Shown here: positions 1 through 7,176 of the stretch, one piece after another | How positions within the stretch are numbered: position 1 is the stretch's first letter | How the letters are laid out: each line of letters starts with the position of its first letter | Assembly (NCBI GenBank): GCA_040004415.1 | Contig: JBDUAY010000162.1 | Coordinates: 1 to 11,252, forward strand | Origin: JACMLD01 sp040004415 | GTDB lineage: Bacteria > Bacteroidota > Bacteroidia > Chitinophagales > Chitinophagaceae | Length of the DNA: 11,252 nt | Direction: 5' to 3' | The notes under the pieces: model-generated | Told to the model about the DNA's origin: nothing | The model's database searches: none | Seen by the model: only the letters and a program-made list of their open reading frames with translations | Made by a program: the position numbers and the translations under genes

Positions 1-2
1 TT

Positions 3-308
3 GTAAATGCAAAATTGCTGGCATCTATGAAATCATCTGCCATATTAATTAACACCGCACGCGGTCAGTTGATTAATGAAAAAGATTTAGCAGATGCACT
101 TAACAATAGCATTATTGCCGGCGCAGGTTTAGACGTGTTATCTTCTGAACCACCCTCTTCCGGAAATCCTTTGTTGCAGGCCGCCAATTGCATTATTACG
201 CCTCACCAGGCCTGGATAACGAAGGCGGCACGAGAAAGAGTGATGGCTGCTACTGCTGAAAATATAAAAGCCTTTCTCAGCATGCAACCAATAAACAAAG
301 TAAATTAA
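3..308 (+). CDS. D-2-hydroxyacid dehydrogenase (glycerate dehydrogenase-like), 3' end only
   Basis: C-terminal part of an NAD(P)-dependent D-isomer-specific 2-hydroxyacid dehydrogenase; the 5' part lies outside the window, and the frame is already open at base 3. Visible family landmarks are INTARGQLINEKDL with the substrate-binding Arg codon at 60-62, AGLDVLSSEPP with the catalytic Glu codon at 147-149, and ITPHQAW with the catalytic His codon at 204-206. The ending ERVMAATAENIKAF is typical of hydroxypyruvate reductase/glycerate dehydrogenase members, which interconvert D-glycerate and hydroxypyruvate in the cytoplasm; that exact substrate is an inference. The residue after the catalytic His is Gln, where Ile or Gly is common. 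Nothing indicates damage. It is followed by a 94-bp spacer holding the promoter of the next gene, so it probably ends its own transcription unit, although I see no convincing terminator there. Confidence 0.9.
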   Translation, partial: VNAKLLASMKSSAILINTARGQLINEKDLADALNNSIIAGAGLDVLSSEPPSSGNPLLQAANCIITPHQAWITKAARERVMAATAENIKAFLSMQPINKVN

Positions 309-351
309 CACATGGCTTGTGGATAGTGTTCAATGTCTAATGGTTTATTCG

Positions 352-384
352 TTGATTTATTTTATTGAAACTGCAATAGATTTG
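352..384 (+). promoter_or_regulatory. Putative Bacteroidota promoter of the response regulator gene
   Basis: TAGATTTG at 377-384 matches the Bacteroidota -7 consensus TAnnTTTG exactly. TTG at 352-354, 22 bp upstream, may be the -33 element (TTTG/TTG); this spacing is slightly longer than the usual 19-21 bp. Transcription would start near 390, leaving a leader of about a dozen bases before the ATG at 403. This comes from pattern matching only. Confidence 0.5.
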
Positions 385-402
385 ATATGTTAAACTGAAC
401 TT

Positions 403-1032
403 ATGAAGCGATTCTTAATTGCTGACGATCACGCCATCATCCGGTATGCATTGAAAAACATTTTACTAACTGCTTTTGTCAATGCACATATAGAAGAAGT
501 AACAGATGCAGAAGATCTCCTGAAAAAGGTAGTGGAAGAAAGATGGGATGTTGTAATAACAGACATTTCAATGCCCGGGCGAAGCGGGCTGGAAATATTG
601 CAACAGATAAAACAAATTTATCCGAAACTCCCTGTATTGGTACTGAGTATGCACCCGGAAGAATTATATGCTGTGCGGGTTATTAAAGCAGGCGGCTCCG
701 GATACCTGAGAAAGGACACGGCCATGCATGAACTGGAGAAAGCTGTGAACAGCGTTTTGATGGGCAAAAAATACATCACACCATCCATCGCAGAACAATT
801 GGCTCATTCTGTTGAAAATGATTTGTCGGATATTCCACACGAAAATCTTTCTGATCGTGAACTGGAGATACTGATACTACTGGCATCAGGTATGTCATTA
901 ACAGAAATCTCTGAAAAACTTTCTCTCAGTGTAACCACCATCAGTACGTACCGAACGCGGATTACGAAGAAACTGAATTTGAAAACGAACGCTGATTTAA
1001 CGCAATACGCCATTGCGCATAAAATAATATAG
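403..1032 (+). CDS. NarL/LuxR-type response regulator
   Basis: Two-component response regulator of 209 aa, the usual NarL/FixJ length, acting as a cytoplasmic DNA-binding transcription factor. The N-terminal receiver domain (about 2-118) has the acidic pair D8/D9, phospho-acceptor D54 in VVITDISMPGRSG, S82 in the switch position (VLVLSMH) and K104 in GYLRKD. The C-terminal LuxR-type helix-turn-helix (about 146-207) begins LSDRELEILILLASGMS and contains the recognition region VTTISTYRTRITKKL. All residues needed for phosphorylation are present, so it should be active. It has its own promoter candidate just upstream. The gene runs tail to tail with a histidine kinase and ends 13 bp from that gene's stop. 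The kinase is the obvious neighbour partner, but its H-box is HisKA-like rather than the HisKA_3 type usually paired with NarL regulators, so the pairing is not assured. The target genes are unknown. Confidence 0.95.
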   Translation: MKRFLIADDHAIIRYALKNILLTAFVNAHIEEVTDAEDLLKKVVEERWDVVITDISMPGRSGLEILQQIKQIYPKLPVLVLSMHPEELYAVRVIKAGGSGYLRKDTAMHELEKAVNSVLMGKKYITPSIAEQLAHSVENDLSDIPHENLSDRELEILILLASGMSLTEISEKLSLSVTTISTYRTRITKKLNLKTNADLTQYAIAHKII

Positions 1033-1045
1033 TGCAAAATCATTT

Positions 1046-2326
1046 TTATATATCGCTGCTCAAGGGCAGATGAACGGTAAAAACGCTCCCTTTTCCAAAT
1101 TCGCTTTCAACCGTAATGTTACCCTTTATTTGCGCTACCAGGTATTTAACAATACTGAGCCCAAGGCCGGTAGATAATTCCCCTCCGGTGGGTCTTGCAG
1201 ACAGTTTTTGAAACCGCTGAAAAAGAAGATGCCGATCTTCTTTTTTTATGCCCGGACCTTCATCTGCGATAATTATTTTAGCTTCTTTCTGATTGCCTGT
1301 TATTGCAACAGTTACGTTTTTTGCATGCGGTGTATATTTTACTGCATTGGATAAAAGGTTTTCTATAATCTGCGTACAACATTCGCGATCTGAGTGCAGC
1401 AGGAAATTTTTATTATTTTTAAAATGAATTTGTATGTTTTTTTTATGCGCGATGGGAATGTACCGGTTAACGATATCGTTTGTCAATTTATTAATATCAA
1501 TTTCGCTCAGGAAAAGATCCATGTGCCCTGTTTCAGAAAGGCTTGCAGACAAGGTGTTGGCCAGTAACGCTTTCATCTCAAGAGACGCATCGTGTATCAT
1601 TTCAAACACCTGCTTCTCTTCCGAAGATCCCGATGGAATATTTCTTTTTAATAAAGTTTCGCTCAGCATGGAAATGGCTACCAATGGCAATTGTAAATCA
1701 TGCGATGCAATATCCCTGAAACGATCTTTCTCCCGGTTAAGAAAAAAAAGGTTTTCATTGGCAACGGTGAGTGCATCATTTTTCTGCTGCAAATCACTGT
1801 GCGAGCCAATCAGTTCCTGCTCCATTAATTTACGTGTTGTAATGTCAAGCACCACAGAATGACTCATTTTATAATTTCCCCGCTCATCGTAGATCGCAGT
1901 GGCGTTTAACGATACCGGGAATGTGCTCCCATTTTTTCGTACAAAATCAAATTCAAGATCGTGCATATAACCTGTTTTCATAAATACAGGGTACGACTTT
2001 CTAAATTTTTCCCTGCTCGCTTCGGTAAGTACATCCGTAAATTTTTTTATGCCTGTAAATCCTTCGTGTTTTTCGCCCAGCCAGTGTAATGCAGTGTTAT
2101 TAATACGAATGAAAGTGCCGTTTTCATCCAGCGAGTAATAGCCGCATGGAGCATTGTTATATATATTTTCTATTTCCTCAAATGCCAGTTGCAGCTCAGC
2201 TTTTCTTTCTTTCAGCACCCTGGCAGAGTTTAAAAGTCGCAGGTATTTCGACTTGAAATCAATTTTCAGGATGTCGATATTTATGGCTTTAATAATGGTT
2301 CTTTTCTGTGCCTTCTCGCGTTTCAT
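1046..2326 (-). CDS. Soluble PAS-domain sensor histidine kinase
   Basis: Histidine kinase of 426 aa with no membrane segment or signal peptide, so it probably senses a cytoplasmic signal. An N-terminal helical, coiled-coil-like stretch (about 25-55) leads into a PAS domain (about 54-165, IYNNAPCGYYSLDENG through VVLDITTRK). A second helix (about 166-203) links to the dimerisation domain with phospho-acceptor H209 in IASHDLQLPLVAIS. The ATPase domain (about 310-423) has an N-box (ENLLSNAVKYT, N323/N327), a G1 box (ADEGPGI, D355), an F-box region (LLFQRFQKL) and a G2 box (STGLGLSIVKYL, G387-G389). It appears intact. The H-box is HDLQLP rather than the commoner HELRTP; HDLQ variants occur in PAS and phytochrome-type kinases. 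It is convergent with the response regulator gene, so the two are not co-transcribed. The PAS ligand cannot be inferred. Confidence 0.95.
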   Translation of the reverse strand: MKREKAQKRTIIKAINIDILKIDFKSKYLRLLNSARVLKERKAELQLAFEEIENIYNNAPCGYYSLDENGTFIRINNTALHWLGEKHEGFTGIKKFTDVLTEASREKFRKSYPVFMKTGYMHDLEFDFVRKNGSTFPVSLNATAIYDERGNYKMSHSVVLDITTRKLMEQELIGSHSDLQQKNDALTVANENLFFLNREKDRFRDIASHDLQLPLVAISMLSETLLKRNIPSGSSEEKQVFEMIHDASLEMKALLANTLSASLSETGHMDLFLSEIDINKLTNDIVNRYIPIAHKKNIQIHFKNNKNFLLHSDRECCTQIIENLLSNAVKYTPHAKNVTVAITGNQKEAKIIIADEGPGIKKEDRHLLFQRFQKLSARPTGGELSTGLGLSIVKYLVAQIKGNITVESEFGKGSVFTVHLPLSSDI

Positions 2327-2560
2327 TCAATCAGAATTTAGCAGGTTGATTTCAGGAGATAATATTATGAAATTATCAGAGACCGATTTGATAAAATAAA
2401 TGGTAACCCTTATCTGTTTTACCCTATTTTAATGTGTTCTTAATGTAATCAACCATTATTCTTCTACCACTCGAAATGGATGCTGCTTGCTGCTATTATC
2501 CGGGCGTTAAATTTTGATCCTGAACAAATTATAAAAAGTAGAATATTAGCTGTAAGGCAT

Positions 2561-2595
2561 AAAAAAAACAACGATAGCTATATAGTATCGTTGTT
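2561..2595 (-). terminator. Rho-independent terminator, minus strand
   Basis: A 10-bp perfect inverted repeat (AACAACGATA at 2567-2576 with TATCGTTGTT at 2586-2595) encloses a 9-base loop. On the minus strand the stem runs directly into a T tract, seen on the plus strand as eight A residues from 2561 to 2568. The stem is AT-rich but long, as is common in Bacteroidota. It lies about 110 bp past the stop of the small membrane protein gene and would end its transcript. Confidence 0.55.
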
Positions 2596-2606
2596 GTGCG
2601 GTCGCA

Positions 2607-2633
2607 ACCTTTGTTAAACGGATAAGCAAAGGT
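2607..2633. repeat. Short inverted repeat next to the terminator
   Basis: ACCTTTG at 2607-2613 pairs with CAAAGGT at 2627-2633, a 7-bp stem extendable by one wobble and one A-T pair, with a loop of about 9 bases. No T tract follows on either strand, so it is not itself a classic terminator. It could be part of the folded 3' end of the minus-strand transcript. Confidence 0.35.
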
Positions 2634-2706
2634 AAGGGCGCTACGGAAAGGAAGGTTTAATGGTAGATGGGTATTCGAAATTTTATAAAGGGCTGGCACA
2701 TAAAAT

Positions 2707-2967
2707 TCAGGTAAACAGGAATGGATATATCATCAGTACACAGGCCACTGCATGTATAGCCTTTGCTAATAAATTCCCGTTTCCAACTTTTTTTGTCACA
2801 TATATATTCCGTCCTGACAGCAAAATATTTACCGGTATCATCGCTGCAAAAACCAGTACCACCGGTCCGGGTGTATAAGGCACTGATGGATAGGCTTTGT
2901 TAATGAAATAAAGTAGTACAAAACAGGTAACGTAATAAGAAGCGGTAGTAATAGTTCTTTTTAACAT
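2707..2967 (-). CDS. Small hydrophobic membrane protein, function unknown
   Basis: This 86-aa protein is one I do not recognise. It is strongly hydrophobic, with three likely membrane segments at about residues 9-25 (SYYVTCFVLLYFINKAY), 34-51 (GPVVLVFAAMIPVNILL) and 67-85 (LAKAIHAVACVLMIYPFLF). They are separated by a proline-rich turn (YPSVPYTPGP) and a basic loop (GRNIYVTKKVGNG). The clean alternation of hydrophobic helices and charged loops, the ATG start and a terminator-like hairpin downstream support a real gene. The overlapping 72-codon plus-strand frame is judged a shadow. No clear Shine-Dalgarno site or -7 element precedes the start, which is common in this phylum but leaves expression unproven. 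It is divergent from the PQQ dehydrogenase gene across a 214-bp spacer without a clear promoter on either strand. Confidence 0.55.
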   Translation of the reverse strand: MLKRTITTASYYVTCFVLLYFINKAYPSVPYTPGPVVLVFAAMIPVNILLSGRNIYVTKKVGNGNLLAKAIHAVACVLMIYPFLFT

Positions 2968-3181
2968 GACATGGTTTTAAAGAAATTCAAACGGATATTG
3001 AAAAGGTAAGAATGGGCTGCACAGGTATTGTTGAGCTAAGTAATTATTTTACTTCTTACAGGAATGTTAAGCCGGGGGATTTTAACAATACATAAATAAA
3101 TGGTACATTAACCTTTCTAATCTTATCGCGACCTGGTACTATGAATAATACGACCGGTCATTTTTCTTATGCTGACTTGTT

Positions 3182-5338
3182 ATGAACAAAAAAATACCGA
3201 CATATTTTTTCCTGATGGTATTGCTGGGCGGCTTTCTTGCTGCAGCAATTTATCTCGGCCGCCATTTTTATGTTCAGCAACATCATCTTAAAATTTCTTC
3301 TGTCCCCAATACTGACTGGGCAGAATATAACGGCAACGCAGACCGGAATCATTATTCAACGCTCAATCAAATTACAAAAGAAAACATAGGACACCTGAAA
3401 ATTGCCTGGACGTATTCCTCTGGTGGCGCAGATACAATTGGCAACCATACACAGATGCAATGCAACCCGCTTGAAATAAATGGAATATTGTATGGCGTTA
3501 GTGCCGGTACGCAGGTATTTGCACTGGATGCAGCCAGCGGAAAAAAACGATGGGAAACTTCTATCACAGATAACAGCGGTACTACCAGCAGGGGTGTTAC
3601 TTATTATGAAGACAGTATTTCAAAGCGAATTTTTTTTGGCGCGGGAAAATGGCTGTATGCATTTGATGCACGCACGGGTATGCCTGTACTCAATTTTGGC
3701 GATAGCGGAAGGATCGATTTAAAAAAGGGCCTGGAAAGAAATGGAGCTGATAATTATGTAGTCTCTAATACGCCCAATACTATTTACAAAAATCTCATCA
3801 TCACCGGCGTGCGTGTGTCGGAATCTGAAACGGCATTGCTGGGCGACATCAGGGCGTACAATGTTTATACGGGCAAACTGGCCTGGACTTTCAAAACCAT
3901 TCCGGAAAAAGGTGATACCGGTTATAACACATGGTCTGCAGAGCCACGTCAGCACCTGGGCGCTGCCAACGCCTGGGCCGGAATGGCCATTGATCGCGAA
4001 CGTGGTATTGTATATGCGCCTACGGGATCCGCAGCATTTGATTTTTATGGTGGCAACCGTGTGGGTAACAATCTTTTTGCCAATTGTTTGCTGGCCCTGG
4101 ATGCAGCCACTGGTAAGCGTTTGTGGCACTACCAGTTGGTTCATCATGACATATGGGATCGTGATCCCCCCGCGCCTCCCAATCTTATAACGGTTACCCG
4201 TAATGGAAAAAAGATAGATGCTGTTGTACAACTTACAAAACAAGGATATGTATTTATTTTTAACCGCGTATCGGGTGAGCCCATTTTTCCAATTGAAGAA
4301 AAAGCGTTTTCTGTACGGGGCATTGCAGGGGAGCATCCCAGTGCAACGCAACCTGTTCCGGTAAATCCAGCGCCATTTACGCGGCAAAGTTTTACGGAAA
4401 ATGATTTTAATTCTTTTGTTGCCGGTAAAGATTCATTGCTGAAAATATTACAACAGGCACAAACAGGCAGCGCGTATATCCCGGTTACAGATAAAATGAC
4501 CGTTATTTTTCCGGGTACTGATGGCGGCGCTCAATGGGGTGGGGCGGCGGCAGATCCGGATGGCATCATATACATTCCTGCCAAAGAAATTCCTGTTTAT
4601 ACTTCCTTGATACGTTCCGGGCAAAATCCCAGTAGCACATCATCAACGGGCGCCGGTTTATATATAAATTATTGCGGATCATGCCACGGTAAAGATCTCG
4701 CTGGTAACCACGATGGATCGGTTCCTTCATTAGTGAACAACGGCAATAAAATAAAAGCCGAATCTATAAAAAATATTGTGGATAAAGGCCGTGGCATGAT
4801 GCCCTCGTTTTCTCATGTACCGGAAGCACAACGGAAAGCCATTATTGATTTTGTGCTGGATAAAAAATCAGGCAATGCACAAGTGGCAGCTAATAACCTG
4901 CAAAATAAACTTCCGTATAAGCATACGGGTTATAATCGCTGGTATGATGCGAATGGTTACCCCGTGAACACGCCGCCATGGGGAACACTGACTGCCATTG
5001 ATCTGAATTCAGGGGAGAGAAAATGGCAGATCCCGCTGGGCGAATACAAAGCCTTAATTGAAAAAGGTATACCCTCCACGGGAACCGATAATTACGGCGG
5101 TCCGTTATTAACGGCGGGCGGTATTTTATTTATCGCCGCTACCAAAGACGAAAAATTCAGGGCCATTGATAAATTGAATGGGAATATTCTATGGCAAACG
5201 CAATTGCCAGCCGCGGGGTACGCCTCACCCAGTACCTATTCGGTTAATGGCAAACAGTATATTGTTATTGCATGTGGAGGTGGAAAATTAAATACAAAAT
5301 CTGGCGACAAGTATGTTGCATTTACAGTTGGGGAATAA
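3182..5338 (+). CDS. Membrane-anchored PQQ-dependent dehydrogenase with an inserted cytochrome c domain
   Basis: Quinoprotein of 718 aa, related to membrane glucose dehydrogenase, that oxidises an aldose or alcohol in the periplasm with PQQ and passes electrons to a haem. Residues about 7-27 form one N-terminal membrane anchor, not the five-helix membrane domain of E. coli Gcd. The eight-blade propeller begins at DWAEYNGNADRNHYS. HHDIWDRDPPAPP (D326) and LTKQGYVFIFNR (K353) align with catalytic Asp466 and PQQ-contacting Lys493 of E. coli Gcd as I recall them; the 27-residue spacing is the same. A mono-haem cytochrome c domain (about 484-555) is inserted between late blades: CGSCH (C498, C501, H502) and a likely axial Met540 in GRGMMPSF. 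The propeller resumes at PPWGTLTAIDLNSGE. Substrate is uncertain; sugars fit the neighbourhood. No PQQ synthesis genes are in the window. A GH110 gene follows after 64 bp and may be co-transcribed. Confidence 0.94.
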   Translation: MNKKIPTYFFLMVLLGGFLAAAIYLGRHFYVQQHHLKISSVPNTDWAEYNGNADRNHYSTLNQITKENIGHLKIAWTYSSGGADTIGNHTQMQCNPLEINGILYGVSAGTQVFALDAASGKKRWETSITDNSGTTSRGVTYYEDSISKRIFFGAGKWLYAFDARTGMPVLNFGDSGRIDLKKGLERNGADNYVVSNTPNTIYKNLIITGVRVSESETALLGDIRAYNVYTGKLAWTFKTIPEKGDTGYNTWSAEPRQHLGAANAWAGMAIDRERGIVYAPTGSAAFDFYGGNRVGNNLFANCLLALDAATGKRLWHYQLVHHDIWDRDPPAPPNLITVTRNGKKIDAVVQLTKQGYVFIFNRVSGEPIFPIEEKAFSVRGIAGEHPSATQPVPVNPAPFTRQSFTENDFNSFVAGKDSLLKILQQAQTGSAYIPVTDKMTVIFPGTDGGAQWGGAAADPDGIIYIPAKEIPVYTSLIRSGQNPSSTSSTGAGLYINYCGSCHGKDLAGNHDGSVPSLVNNGNKIKAESIKNIVDKGRGMMPSFSHVPEAQRKAIIDFVLDKKSGNAQVAANNLQNKLPYKHTGYNRWYDANGYPVNTPPWGTLTAIDLNSGERKWQIPLGEYKALIEKGIPSTGTDNYGGPLLTAGGILFIAATKDEKFRAIDKLNGNILWQTQLPAAGYASPSTYSVNGKQYIVIACGGGKLNTKSGDKYVAFTVGE

Positions 5339-5402
5339 TCTTTTTTTCTGAAATTCAGCCCTGTCCATATCCACCTTATGATAACGATACATAAAATTTA
5401 CA

Positions 5403-7139
5403 ATGAAAATAAAACACCTGCTTCGCCCCCTGTTTGCTGCGCTTCTTTGCCTGCAAATAATAAATCTTTACGCGCAAAAAAATAATTCATTCATCAGCAT
5501 AGACAAATTTGGTGGAGGGAAAGACGCCGGTAAAGATGCTACGGAAGCCGTTAAAAAAGCGCTGATGTTTATCAAACAAAATAAAAGCAGCAAACTTGTT
5601 TTTCCAAAAGGCAGGTATGATTTTTATCCTAACCAGGCAACGGAAAAATATATATTCACCAGCAATAATGATGAAAGCCTTAAAAAAATTATTTTTTTAC
5701 TGGCAGGTATCAATAACCTTGAAATTGACGGACAAGGTTCTTCATTTATTTTTCACGGATATGTTTCTCCGTTTGTCATGGAGAATTCAGTTAATATCTC
5801 ACTTAAAAATTTTTCTATCGACTGGGATCGCACGTTTCACAGTGAAGGGAAAATAATATCGGTTGATAATGACGGAATGAACCTTACGTTTTCAGATAAA
5901 TATCCATACAAAATAGAAAATGGCATACTGGTTTTTGAAGACAATAATCATGAAGAATATCCTTACGGAAGTTTACTGGAATTTGATCCGGTGAAACACG
6001 AAACGGCATACATGGCCAACGATTATTATTTTGGCCATGGCCAGCCGGCAAAAGAAATTGTACCGGGTACGGTACGTTTACTTGCGCCCGGTATTAAAGG
6101 TACGCCTGGTAATGTAATGGTTTTTAACGCACTTAAGAGATTGTGTTCAGCCATAACGGTAGCAGATTGCCGCAGTCTTTTATTCGACTCCGTAAATATT
6201 TATCACTGTGGCGGAATGGGCATAGTTGCGCAGCGCAGCAGGAATATTGAAATCAATCACATGAATGTAACACGTTCGCCGGGAACAGATCGTGTGCTGA
6301 GCATTACTGCCGATGCAACACATTTTGTAAACTGCGGGGGCAAGCTGCTCATACAAAATTCATTGTTTGAAAACCAGATGGATGATGCCGCCAATATTCA
6401 TGGTATTTATGTACAGGTAACAAAAAAACTTGCTGCTGCAAAGGTTGAAGTCCGGTTAAAAAATGAACAACAGCTGGGCTTTGATTTTATACATGCAGGC
6501 AGCAAGCTGGAACTGGTGCACAATACAGATATGGAAGCATACGATACATTAATTGTAAAATCTGCAACACGTATCAATAAAGAATATACACAGGTGGAGT
6601 TTACAAAGCCATTGCCTGCAAAACTGGTAATTGGTAAAGATGTATTGGCGGAGGTTTATAATTATCCTGACGTGACCATTCGTCATTGCATTATTCAAAA
6701 AAACAGGGCGCGCGGAATGCTGATTGGTTCGCGCGGAAAAGTAATTATTGAGGATAATTTATTTCATACCGCCGGCGCTGCTATTTTGTTTGAAGGTGAT
6801 GGAAGTTATTGGTTTGAGCAGGCGGGCGTCAGGGATGTTACACTCCGTAATAATGTGTTTGATAATTGCAATTACGGTGTATGGGGAAATGCCTGCATCC
6901 AGGTTGGATCAGGCGTGCAAAAAGAATACAGAAATATCAGCCGCTACAACAGGAACATAAAAATTTATGACAATACCTTTAATGTTTTTGATCCAAGGTT
7001 GCTGAATGGATATTCGGTGAAAGGGCTAAGTTTTTCAAACAATAAAATAAACGTTACCGGGGCATATCCAAATAAATTTCCCGGGGCAAAGCGTTTCGAC
7101 CTGAGTGACTGTTCAGATTTGAAAATAGATGGATTGTAA
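5403..7139 (+). CDS. Secreted GH110 alpha-1,3-galactosidase
   Basis: Exo-acting glycoside hydrolase of 578 aa that removes terminal alpha-1,3-linked galactose (blood-group-B-like or alpha-Gal ends) with inversion. A type I signal peptide (1-24) ends LYA|Q, so it is exported to the periplasm or cell surface. The rest is a right-handed beta-helix. GH110 landmarks are FGGGKDAGKDATEAV, LVFPKGRYDFYPNQ, IDGQGSSFIFHG, KNFSIDWDRTFHSEG and YPYGSLLEFDP. Acidic residues D304 (ITADATHF) and D327/D328 (NQMDDAANIHG) have the same 23/24-residue spacing as the catalytic Asp set I recall for the structurally studied PdGH110B (321, 344, 345). Length is normal for the family. No SusC/SusD pair or sulfatase adjoins it, so this is not a classical polysaccharide utilisation locus. 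Whether it also takes linear substrates (subfamily B) cannot be told by eye. Its 3' end faces the channel gene. Confidence 0.92.
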   Translation: MKIKHLLRPLFAALLCLQIINLYAQKNNSFISIDKFGGGKDAGKDATEAVKKALMFIKQNKSSKLVFPKGRYDFYPNQATEKYIFTSNNDESLKKIIFLLAGINNLEIDGQGSSFIFHGYVSPFVMENSVNISLKNFSIDWDRTFHSEGKIISVDNDGMNLTFSDKYPYKIENGILVFEDNNHEEYPYGSLLEFDPVKHETAYMANDYYFGHGQPAKEIVPGTVRLLAPGIKGTPGNVMVFNALKRLCSAITVADCRSLLFDSVNIYHCGGMGIVAQRSRNIEINHMNVTRSPGTDRVLSITADATHFVNCGGKLLIQNSLFENQMDDAANIHGIYVQVTKKLAAAKVEVRLKNEQQLGFDFIHAGSKLELVHNTDMEAYDTLIVKSATRINKEYTQVEFTKPLPAKLVIGKDVLAEVYNYPDVTIRHCIIQKNRARGMLIGSRGKVIIEDNLFHTAGAAILFEGDGSYWFEQAGVRDVTLRNNVFDNCNYGVWGNACIQVGSGVQKEYRNISRYNRNIKIYDNTFNVFDPRLLNGYSVKGLSFSNNKINVTGAYPNKFPGAKRFDLSDCSDLKIDGL

Positions 7140-7143
7140 TTTG

Positions 7144-7176
7144 TGAACTTGAATTTTTAGCAGTTCAATATTTTTT
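7144..7176 (+). terminator. Weak terminator-like hairpin after the GH110 gene
   Basis: TGAACT at 7144-7149 pairs with AGTTCA at 7162-7167 around a 12-base loop, and a run of six T residues follows at 7171-7176. It would end the GH110 transcript. It overlaps the last codons of the convergent channel gene, and its stem is only 6 bp, so confidence is modest. Confidence 0.38.

Larger units (their letters stand above)
2327..2706. other. Spacer between two minus-strand genes
   Basis: About 380 bp lie between the start of the histidine kinase and the end of the small membrane protein, both on the minus strand. It holds the terminator-like hairpin at 2561-2595 and a second inverted repeat at 2607-2633. 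The histidine kinase promoter must lie here, but I find no exact TAnnTTTG element on the minus strand. A 45-codon plus-strand reading frame at 2480-2617 runs through the hairpin and is not accepted as a gene. Confidence 0.5.

Noticed and set aside
307..330. AACAC/GTGTT inverted repeat just after the first gene as a terminator
   Set aside because: Only a 5-bp stem with a large loop and no T tract; too weak to call.
2480..2617. 45-codon plus-strand frame beginning MLLAAIIRALNFDPEQ
   Set aside because: It reads fairly protein-like, but its second half runs through the terminator hairpin and poly-A stretch, and there is no ribosome site; chance is the simpler reading.
2660..2878. 72-codon plus-strand frame opposite the small membrane protein
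   Set aside because: The minus-strand frame has regular membrane helices and a terminator downstream; the plus-strand one has neither domain nor signals.
3719..4387. 222-codon minus-strand open frame within the PQQ dehydrogenase gene
   Set aside because: It lies wholly antisense to an intact, motif-rich gene and its translation shows no family features; it is a shadow of the sense codons.
5339..5402. T run and CTGAA/TTCAG repeat between the PQQ and GH110 genes as a terminator
   Set aside because: The repeat arms leave a one-base loop and the T run precedes the repeat, so it cannot act as a plus-strand intrinsic terminator; co-transcription stays possible.
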